Translations under genes and position numbers: made by a program
Part shown: positions 56,873-64,000 of the stretch, one piece after another
Position numbering within the stretch: the stretch's first letter is position 1
How the letters are laid out: each line of letters begins with the position of its first letter
The notes under the pieces: generated by a model
Databases searched by the model: none
Told to the model about the DNA's origin: nothing
Seen by the model: only the letters and a program-made list of their open reading frames with translations
DNA from: Bacteroides reticulotermitis JCM 10512
GTDB taxonomy: Bacteria; Bacteroidota; Bacteroidia; Bacteroidales; Bacteroidaceae
NCBI RefSeq assembly: GCF_000517545.1
Contig: NZ_BAIV01000001.1
Span: forward strand, 186,001 to 250,000
Reading direction: 5' to 3'
Length of the DNA: 64,000 nt

Positions 56873-59800
56873 ATGATAAAATTTTTGATTCATCGTCCTA
56901 TCGCTGTGTTGATGGCATTTACTGCTAGCTTCATTATTGGTTTGGTGACTTATTATACATTGCCCATATCGCTGCTCCCCGATATTGCCATTCCGGAAAT
57001 AACGGTGCAAGTATCTGCTGCAAACACCTCCGCACGCGAACTGGAGAATACGATTGTTAAACCCTTACGACAACAGCTGATTCAGGTTTCCACACTGAAG
57101 GATATACAGAGTGAGTCAAGAGATGGAGCAGGAATTATTCGTCTTTCTTTTGAATATGGCACAAATACCAATCTAGCCTTTATTGAAGTAAATGAAAAGA
57201 TTGATGCGGCAATGAGCTACTTACCTAAGGATGTATCACGTCCCAAGGTAGTTAAGGCTAGTGCAACAGATATTCCTGTGTTTTATCTGAATTTGACATT
57301 GAAGAAAGACAGTGCGTATGGTAGCACCCAGCAACAGTCTTTTCTAGAATTGTGTGAATTTGCCGAATCGGTTATCAAGCGGCGAATAGAACAACTCCCC
57401 GAGGTGGCTATGGTTGATGTTACCGGAATATTGGAGCAACAGTTGCAGATTGTGCCGGATAAAGATAAAATGGGCATCATGGGGCTTACTATTGAGGATA
57501 TTGAATCTGTTCTTTCAACCAACAATGTAGAGCCCGGCAGCATGACGGTTCGTGACGGATACTATGAGTACAACATAAAGTTTTCAACGTTGCTGCGTAC
57601 AGCGGAGGACGTTGAGAATATCTATCTTCGTAAAGAAGGACGCATTATGCAGCTAAAAGACTTTTGCCGGATACACATTATTCCTGTCAAAGAGCGGGGA
57701 ATGGCTGTGTCCAATGGTAAACGTGCTGTTACTTTGGCGGTTATCAAGCAGGCTGATGAGAATATGGATCAGATGAAGAAAGCATTGGCGGGGACTATGG
57801 GGCATTTCCAGCGGGTGTATCCGGATATTGACTTCAGCATTAGCCGTAATCAAACGGAACTATTAGACTATACAATTTATAACTTAAAAGAAAACCTGTC
57901 TCTGGGCTTTCTGTTTATCTGCCTGATTGCTGTCCTTTTTCTGGGTGATGTGAAATCTCCGCTGGTGATCGGTATTAGTATGTTTGTCTCTATCGTGAGT
58001 TGCTTCACTCTTTTCTATCTTTTCAATATGTCGCTTAACATCATATCGTTGGCTGGATTAATTCTGGCTTTGGGAATGATGATTGATAGTTCGATAGTGG
58101 TTACCGAAAATATATCTCAGTATCGTGAACGAGGCTATTCATTGCGTCGTGCTTGTATAGTTGGTACCAACGAGGTGATTACACCCATGTTGAGTTCTTC
58201 GCTGACAACGATTGCCGTCTTTATACCACTGATCTTTATGAGTGGAATTGCCGGTGCTATTTTCTTCGACCAGGCATTTGCTGTCACTGTGGGGTTGATG
58301 GTTTCTTACTTTACCGGCATTATATTACTTCCGGTGCTCTATTATTTGGTTTACCGTACCGGAGTCCGTACTCGAAAATGGAGATGGCTTTCTTTTAAGT
58401 TCAATAATCCGATAAAGGATCGTACTCTTTTTCGCATGTATGATGGAGGTATCGACTGGGTATTTAGTCATAAGACACTGAGTGTGCTCTTTTGTCTTAT
58501 TTCCGTCCCCTTCTGTGTCTTTTTCTTCTTTTTTATTGATAAGGAGCGAATGCCTACTGTGGAGGAGAGTGAACTCATGGTACGGATTGATTGGAATGAG
58601 AATATTCACGTAGATGAAAACAAACGACGCATTGATGAACTTTTCAAGGAACTAAGTGCGCAAACACTGGAGCAGACGGCGTCCATCGGACATCAAGACT
58701 TTATATTAAACAGAGAGAGGGAACTTTCATCTTCGGAAGCTGAACTGTATTTTCGTACGGAGACTTCCAAAGAGATTGCACCTCTAAAACAGAAAGTGCA
58801 CCAAAAACTGACAGATTCCTATCCGAATGCTGTAGTCTCATTCTTCCCACCTGAAACGGTATTTGAAAAGCTTTTTGTAACCGGTGAGCCGGATGTGGTT
58901 GCCGAGTTTTATGCACGTGATAAGACAGAAGCACCTCGGGCAGAGGCTATTCGGAAAGTCGAGCTTGAGTTAGGTCAACGAGCGGGAGTTGTTCCTATCG
59001 GTATTGCTTTTGAAAACCAGTTGAACTTGAGTATCAACAAAGAGAAGTTACTGCTTTATCGCATATCCTATAATGAGTTATATCGGATGTTGAAAACAGC
59101 TTTTCGCGAAAACAGTGTAACCATGTTGCACTCTTACCAACAGTATTTACCGATCAGTGTAGCCGGTGATGAGAAAACGGTGAATGATGTGTTGCAGGAA
59201 ACGCTGATACAAACCCTACCCGATAATAAGGGCGAAATAGCGTATGTTCCTCTTCGTGAGTTAATCACCGTAGCCCCTACGGAGGATTTGAAAAGTATTA
59301 CTGCCGGTCGTAACGGCGAATATGTTCCATTTCATTTTTATGGAGTGAAACATGCCGAAGAACTGATAAAAGAAGCAAAACAAGTCGCGCAAGATACCGG
59401 TGACTGGGATACGGGATTTTCGGGAAGCTTCTTTTCTAACAAAGAGATGCTCGACGAACTAGTTATCATTCTGCTAGTTTCTTTGCTATTGATGTACTTC
59501 ATTCTAGCTGCTCAGTTTGAAAGCTTCCTCCAACCGTTGCTGGTCTTAGTCGAAATCCCGATAGACGTTGCTTTTGCGCTGATGTTACTTTGGCTATGCG
59601 GATATACATTGAATCTGATGTCGGCTATCGGCTTAATTGTCACGTGCGGTATTGTGATTAACGACTCCATCTTGAAACTGGATGCGATCAATGAACTGCG
59701 TAAATCCGGTATGCCTCTTGTCGAGTCTATTCATGAGGCGGGGCGTCGACGTTTGCGTCCCATTATCATGACGTCACTTACAACCGTTTTTGCTATGGTT

Positions 59801-59947
59801 CCACTCTTGTTCTCTTCCGACCTCGGATCAGAATTGCAGAAACCACTATCTGTGGCAATGATTGGTACCATGCTGGTCGGCACTGCGGTGAGCCTGTTCA
59901 TTGTACCCTTACTTTATTGGTTTATTTATCGGAAAAAACACGCTTAG
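56873..59947 (+). CDS. RND efflux pump inner-membrane permease 1
   Basis: A 1024-residue RND permease (AcrB/CusA superfamily) with the usual twelve membrane segments and two large periplasmic loops. N-terminus MIKFLIHRPIAVLMAF. TM4 has LALGMMIDSSIVVTENI: the first proton-relay Asp is kept while the second position is Ser rather than Asp, a variant found in other Bacteroidetes and metal-type pumps. The C-terminal half has SAIGLIVTCGIVINDSILKL and MTSLTTVFAMVPLLF. It lies 46 bp after the adaptor and 2 bp before the channel gene. Drug, bile-acid or metal export are all possible. Confidence 0.93.
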   Translation: MIKFLIHRPIAVLMAFTASFIIGLVTYYTLPISLLPDIAIPEITVQVSAANTSARELENTIVKPLRQQLIQVSTLKDIQSESRDGAGIIRLSFEYGTNTNLAFIEVNEKIDAAMSYLPKDVSRPKVVKASATDIPVFYLNLTLKKDSAYGSTQQQSFLELCEFAESVIKRRIEQLPEVAMVDVTGILEQQLQIVPDKDKMGIMGLTIEDIESVLSTNNVEPGSMTVRDGYYEYNIKFSTLLRTAEDVENIYLRKEGRIMQLKDFCRIHIIPVKERGMAVSNGKRAVTLAVIKQADENMDQMKKALAGTMGHFQRVYPDIDFSISRNQTELLDYTIYNLKENLSLGFLFICLIAVLFLGDVKSPLVIGISMFVSIVSCFTLFYLFNMSLNIISLAGLILALGMMIDSSIVVTENISQYRERGYSLRRACIVGTNEVITPMLSSSLTTIAVFIPLIFMSGIAGAIFFDQAFAVTVGLMVSYFTGIILLPVLYYLVYRTGVRTRKWRWLSFKFNNPIKDRTLFRMYDGGIDWVFSHKTLSVLFCLISVPFCVFFFFFIDKERMPTVEESELMVRIDWNENIHVDENKRRIDELFKELSAQTLEQTASIGHQDFILNRERELSSSEAELYFRTETSKEIAPLKQKVHQKLTDSYPNAVVSFFPPETVFEKLFVTGEPDVVAEFYARDKTEAPRAEAIRKVELELGQRAGVVPIGIAFENQLNLSINKEKLLLYRISYNELYRMLKTAFRENSVTMLHSYQQYLPISVAGDEKTVNDVLQETLIQTLPDNKGEIAYVPLRELITVAPTEDLKSITAGRNGEYVPFHFYGVKHAEELIKEAKQVAQDTGDWDTGFSGSFFSNKEMLDELVIILLVSLLLMYFILAAQFESFLQPLLVLVEIPIDVAFALMLLWLCGYTLNLMSAIGLIVTCGIVINDSILKLDAINELRKSGMPLVESIHEAGRRRLRPIIMTSLTTVFAMVPLLFSSDLGSELQKPLSVAMIGTMLVGTAVSLFIVPLLYWFIYRKKHA

Positions 59948-59949
59948 AT

Positions 59950-61449
59950 ATGAATAAATTCTATTATTATGTCGCATTGTTGGCAATAGCATGGGGAGTT
60001 AATCTTTCCGCACAGGCACAAAAACGGCTGACATTAGACTTGAGTCGAACGATTAGTCTGGCTAATGATAGTTCACTAGAGTCTTTTCGTACGCAAAATA
60101 TGTATCTATCCGGTTATTGGCAATACCGAACATATCGTGCCAATCGCTTGCCGAGCTTGACATTAGATATGACGCCGGCTCAATACAATCGGGATATAAC
60201 CAAGCGCTATGATTCGGGACAGAACCTGGATGTCTATCGCAGACAGCAGTCCTATTATGCTTATGGAGGTTTAAGTGTACGGCAGAATCTCGATTTAACC
60301 GGAGGTACTTTCTATCTGGAATCCAACTTAGCCTATATGCGCAATTTTGGAGATAATCGCACGACTCAGTTTACCAGTGTACCTATACGTATCGGATATT
60401 CGCAAAGCCTGGTTGGTTACAACTCTTTTCAATGGGAGAGAAAGATCGAGCCGTTGAAATACGAACGAGTGAAAAAGGAATTTCTTTATAATGTAGAGAA
60501 AGTATCGGAAACAGCTACGACTTACTTCTTTTCCTTGGCTATGGCACAAGCAGAATATAAACTGGCTCGAGAGAATCTTAGCTCTACCGATACATTGTAT
60601 CGCATCGGAGAACAACGGCATCGGATTGCTGCGATATCTCAGGCGGATCTGTTGACGTTGAAACTGGATCGTGTGAATGCGCAGAACACGTTGCAAAACC
60701 GGGCGAGTGATTTAAAACGAGCCATGTTTTCATTGGCTTCTTTCTTGAACCTTGATAAGGATACACAGATTGAGTTGGAACTTCCTTCACATTCGCAAAG
60801 TGTTGAAATCCCTGTCGATGAGGCTATTCTGTGGGGAAGAAGCAATAATCCGCAACTACTCGAATTGAAACAAAACATACTGGAGGCGGAGAGGAGCGTG
60901 GATAAAACAAAGAAGGAAGCCCGTTTTAATGCCAGTGTGAATGCGAGTATCGGTTTCAATCAAGTGGCCGATAATTTCGGAGATGTATATCATAAACCTA
61001 TGCAACAAGATCTGATAGCGGTGAGTGTTTCTGTGCCGTTATTGGATTGGGGGGTTAGGAAAGGCAAATATAACATGGCACGCAACAACCTCAATGTGGT
61101 GAAGATCTCCTCTCGCCAGAATGAAATCAATATTGAGGAGGAGGTGATTATGACAGTGAGCGATTTTAATATTCAACAACAGCTAATAGCTAGTGCTGAA
61201 GAAGCGTTAGACCTTTCTATTCTTGCCTACAATGAAACTAAACAGCGTTTTATTATAGGTAAGGCAGATATTAGCAGTCTGACACTCTCGCTCAATCGCC
61301 AGCAACAGGCACAACGCAACTACATTTCTGCTTTGCAAAATTATTGGTTGAATTATTATAAAATCCGACGCCTCACGCTATTTGACTTTGCGACGAACCT
61401 ATCCTTGTCCGATCGCTTTGATTTTAATGGAGGACATATCATCCGATAG
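59950..61449 (+). CDS. TolC-family outer-membrane efflux channel
   Basis: A 499-residue outer-membrane factor with a signal peptide (MNKFYYYVALLAIAWGV, cleavage near SAQAQ, residue 22). It has the paired OEP repeats: long helices such as SETATTYFFSLAMAQAEYKL and the second-repeat SAEEALDLSILAYNETKQRF, both with the typical heptad spacing, plus beta segments such as GGTFYLESNLAYMRNF. I start at ATG 59950, two bases after the permease stop codon, instead of an upstream ATG at 59917 inside the permease gene. It completes a tripartite RND system. Confidence 0.92.
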   Translation: MNKFYYYVALLAIAWGVNLSAQAQKRLTLDLSRTISLANDSSLESFRTQNMYLSGYWQYRTYRANRLPSLTLDMTPAQYNRDITKRYDSGQNLDVYRRQQSYYAYGGLSVRQNLDLTGGTFYLESNLAYMRNFGDNRTTQFTSVPIRIGYSQSLVGYNSFQWERKIEPLKYERVKKEFLYNVEKVSETATTYFFSLAMAQAEYKLARENLSSTDTLYRIGEQRHRIAAISQADLLTLKLDRVNAQNTLQNRASDLKRAMFSLASFLNLDKDTQIELELPSHSQSVEIPVDEAILWGRSNNPQLLELKQNILEAERSVDKTKKEARFNASVNASIGFNQVADNFGDVYHKPMQQDLIAVSVSVPLLDWGVRKGKYNMARNNLNVVKISSRQNEINIEEEVIMTVSDFNIQQQLIASAEEALDLSILAYNETKQRFIIGKADISSLTLSLNRQQQAQRNYISALQNYWLNYYKIRRLTLFDFATNLSLSDRFDFNGGHIIR

Positions 61450-61516
61450 TTAGACGACCCGGGCAAATCTAGGAAGAGATATTCCGGATTTATACACTAT
61501 ATGCAATGAATAAAGA

Positions 61517-64000
61517 ATGAAAATGGATTCGAATATAAAAGGAACTTCAAAAGCCTCTGCATTTACACTAATTGTAGCCTTTATCTGTGTGGCATTGGTT
61601 GGGTTAGTTCTTGTTCCGTTGCTACCGGTGAAATTAAATCCGTCACGGAATCTTCCCGGGTTCTCTGTCCACTTTAGCATGCACGGTACTTCGGCACGAG
61701 TAGTAGAGATGGAGGCTACCAGCAAATTGGAATCCATGCTTGCCAGAGTCAAAGGAGTTCGGCAGATCTCCTCTACGTCGGGCAATGGGTGGGGCAGTAT
61801 CAATGTGAATTTAGATAAACATGCCGACTTGGCTGTTGCTCGTTTCGAGGCTTCAGCTATTATCCGACAAACTTGGTCGGAGCTGCCCGATGGAGTTAGC
61901 TATCCGTATATCCAGATGAAAAGTTCGGATCAGAAGAGCCAAAAGCCCTTTATATCGTTCACAATTAATGCACCGTCTACGCCTTATCTGATTCAGGAAT
62001 ATGCGGAAGAGCATATCAAGACACGTTTGGCACAAATTCCGGGAATCTATAAGATAAACCTAAGCGGAGCTACTCCGATGGAGTGGCAACTGGAATATGA
62101 TTACGACCAATTGCAGACCTTAGGCGTAACTACCGGTGAAGTTCAGCAAGCCATCCGATTACATTATCAAAAGGAGTTTCTGGGTACATACGACGTAGAA
62201 CAGATGTCCGGTGAGAAGGAGTGGATACGATTGGCTTTAGTGCCCGAAAAAAATGACAGGCTCTTTGATGCCGGTCAAATACAAGTTAAAATAAAGGACG
62301 GACGGATAATCCGCTTGGATGAATTGGTCAAAGTTTCACGAGCGGAGGAAGAGCCTCAAAGTTATTACCGTATCAACGGTCTGAATTCCATCTATTTGTC
62401 TGTTGTTGCTGAAGAATCGGCCAACCAACTGACATTGAGTAAACAAATTACCGATTTTATGGAGTCGTTGCGTGCCACTTTACCCTTCGGATATGAGATT
62501 CATACCAGCTATGATGCGACGGAATTTATCGATGCGGAGTTGAGCAAGATCTATCTTCGTACAGGTGCTACGTTGGTGATTCTGCTTTTATTTGTATTGC
62601 TGATCACCTTTAGTCCTAAATATCTGTTCTTGATTGTGTGTAGTTTGAGCATCAATATGGCTATCGCTGTTATTTTTTACTATGCATTCGGACTCGAAAT
62701 GCAACTGTATTCTTTAGCCGGTATTACCGTCTCACTCAATCTGGTGATCGATAACACCATTGTGATGAGTGATCACTATTTGCGTTGTCGTAACCGGAAA
62801 GCGTTTATGTCTATACTGGCGGCCACGGTAACCACAATGGGGGCTTTAGTCATCATTTTCTTCCTGGATGAAAAGATACGTCTCAATTTACAAGACTTTG
62901 CCGCTGTGGTAATCATCAACTTGGGCGTATCACTACTGGTCGCTTTATTCCTGGTACCGTCTTTGATCGATAAGATGGGAATGGAAAGGCGAAAGTCTTA
63001 TCTTTCCCGCCTAAGCTCGCGACGGGTACATCTCCGCGTATTTTCGAGGATTGGACACAAAATACGGCGTTTCCCGGTTTACTTCACACGTTTTTACTCA
63101 TGGTTTATACAAATACTTTGCCGTTGGCGGATAGCGGTTTGCGTATTGTTGTTATTGGCATTTGGATTGCCGGTTTTTCTATTACCGGATAAAATGGGAG
63201 GTGAAGGTGCATGGCCAACAATTTATAATCACACGTTAGGAACTTCTACATACAAAGAAAGCATCAAGCCCCTTGTAGATAAAGCGTTAGGAGGTAGCCT
63301 GCGACTATTTGTCGAAAAGGTGTATGAGGGTAGTTACTTCAGTCGTAAGGAAGAGGTTGTACTTTATGCCAATGCTAACTTGCCGAACGGAAGTACGTTG
63401 GAACAGATGAACACCTTGATCAAACGAATGGAAGCTTATCTGAGTGAGTTTAAAGAGATAAAACAGTTTCAAGCATCCGTTGAGAGTGCGCAGCGAGCAA
63501 GCCTTAGTATCTATTTTGATAAAGAGCACCAACAAAGCGGGTTTCCTTATACGCTGAAAGCACGTATTACCAGTAAAGCTTTGCAGTTAGGAGGTGGTAG
63601 CTGGAGTGTGTATGGTTTGGAAGATCAGGGTTTTAGTAACGATGTGCGCGAAACTGCGGGATCGTTCCGGGTAAAAATGTATGGCTATAACTATGATGAA
63701 CTCTATGGTTGGGCTGTGAAGTTGAAGGAAAAGCTATTGACGCATCGACGTATTAAAGAAGTAGCCATCGGATCGAACTTCTCTTGGTGGAAAGACGACT
63801 ACCGGGAGTTCTACTTTGATTTGGATCGAAGGCGCATGGCAGAGGAGGGAATTGTTGCCGGACAACTATTTGCGGCTCTTCGACCGATATATGGGCGAGA
63901 TATGAATGTCGGGACGGTAGCTACTGAGAACGGTTCGGAGAAGATTAAACTCACCTCTCGTCAGTCGAACGAGTGGGATGTGTGGGCTATGCAGTATAAT
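61517..64000 (+). CDS. RND efflux permease 2 (partial, runs off the window)
   Basis: The frame from ATG 61517 (MKMDSNIKGTSKASAF) is open to the last base: 828 codons with no stop. It is a second RND-superfamily permease, more divergent than permease 1. TM1 is followed by LPVKLNPSRNLPGFSVHF and a first periplasmic loop with VKGVRQISSTSGNGWGS. TM segments come after DAELSKIYLRTGATLVIL, including GITVSLNLVIDNTIVMSDHY at the TM4 site (Asp-Asn). A second half begins near LCRWRIAVCVLLLL. It lies 67 bp after the TolC gene in the same operon. Two RND permeases sharing one adaptor and channel could form a heteromeric pump. Confidence 0.9.
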   Translation, partial: MKMDSNIKGTSKASAFTLIVAFICVALVGLVLVPLLPVKLNPSRNLPGFSVHFSMHGTSARVVEMEATSKLESMLARVKGVRQISSTSGNGWGSINVNLDKHADLAVARFEASAIIRQTWSELPDGVSYPYIQMKSSDQKSQKPFISFTINAPSTPYLIQEYAEEHIKTRLAQIPGIYKINLSGATPMEWQLEYDYDQLQTLGVTTGEVQQAIRLHYQKEFLGTYDVEQMSGEKEWIRLALVPEKNDRLFDAGQIQVKIKDGRIIRLDELVKVSRAEEEPQSYYRINGLNSIYLSVVAEESANQLTLSKQITDFMESLRATLPFGYEIHTSYDATEFIDAELSKIYLRTGATLVILLLFVLLITFSPKYLFLIVCSLSINMAIAVIFYYAFGLEMQLYSLAGITVSLNLVIDNTIVMSDHYLRCRNRKAFMSILAATVTTMGALVIIFFLDEKIRLNLQDFAAVVIINLGVSLLVALFLVPSLIDKMGMERRKSYLSRLSSRRVHLRVFSRIGHKIRRFPVYFTRFYSWFIQILCRWRIAVCVLLLLAFGLPVFLLPDKMGGEGAWPTIYNHTLGTSTYKESIKPLVDKALGGSLRLFVEKVYEGSYFSRKEEVVLYANANLPNGSTLEQMNTLIKRMEAYLSEFKEIKQFQASVESAQRASLSIYFDKEHQQSGFPYTLKARITSKALQLGGGSWSVYGLEDQGFSNDVRETAGSFRVKMYGYNYDELYGWAVKLKEKLLTHRRIKEVAIGSNFSWWKDDYREFYFDLDRRRMAEEGIVAGQLFAALRPIYGRDMNVGTVATENGSEKIKLTSRQSNEWDVWAMQYN

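Overview
The window looks like a chromosomal segment of a Bacteroides species or close relative. The evidence is A+T-rich DNA, repeated Bacteroidetes-type promoters (TAnnTTTG -7 boxes, several positioned so that they decide start codons), absence of consistent Shine-Dalgarno sites, and gene families typical of Bacteroidales: pyruvate phosphate dikinase, six-bladed beta-propeller lipoproteins, NVEALA peptides and HU-like DNA-binding proteins.

Region 1 (1-34.4 kb) is mostly core genome: pheT, yebC, a TSCPD protein, an Nramp transporter, exonuclease III, YjbQ, a C_GCAxxG_C_C protein, a small winged-helix protein, lepA, nhaA behind a folded leader that resembles a lithium riboswitch, map-rmuC, a DUF4080 radical SAM protein, an RluA-type pseudouridine synthase, an RlmD-type methyltransferase, ppdK, an outer-membrane barrel, a seven-gene thiamine operon (thiS-E-G-C-H-F-tenI) under a TPP riboswitch, sodB and a PcrA/UvrD helicase. 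ppdK and the helicase each carry a single-base deletion. Two decayed HU-like genes (14.1 and 30.1 kb) each lie just downstream of palindromes; the second is preceded by four palindromes repeated at a 23-bp period.

Region 2 (34.8-55.5 kb) is the most unusual part. It starts with a ToxR-like membrane-anchored winged-helix regulator. Then come four short peptides with an N-terminal membrane segment and an N-I-E-[AS]-[LF]-A motif (NVEALA family), six propeller-like or DUF4221-like lipoproteins, three large lipoproteins with a transglutaminase-like core and a discoidin-like end, two CxxC thioredoxin-like lipoproteins (one fused to DUF1573), a compact S26 signal peptidase, and an O-antigen-ligase-like membrane protein with a TPR tail. 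Five promoters inside the locus share a direct repeat GGTC-N6-[GA]GTC that begins exactly 48 bp before the TAnnTTTG box; a sixth, weaker copy faces the other way. This defines a regulon inside the locus, probably controlled by the membrane regulator. My working model is a secretion and maturation system for cysteine-containing peptides: the peptides are cut after the A-x-A-like motif by the local signal peptidase and handled by envelope lipoproteins. The regulon structure is read from the sequence; the biochemical model is inference.

About half the genes of region 2 carry single-base frame breaks or a stop. Because two housekeeping genes carry the same kind of defect, sequencing or assembly error is a serious alternative to real gene decay.

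Region 3 (55.7-64 kb) is a tripartite RND efflux operon: a lipoprotein membrane-fusion subunit, an inner-membrane pump, a TolC-type channel, and a second, divergent RND permease that runs off the window.
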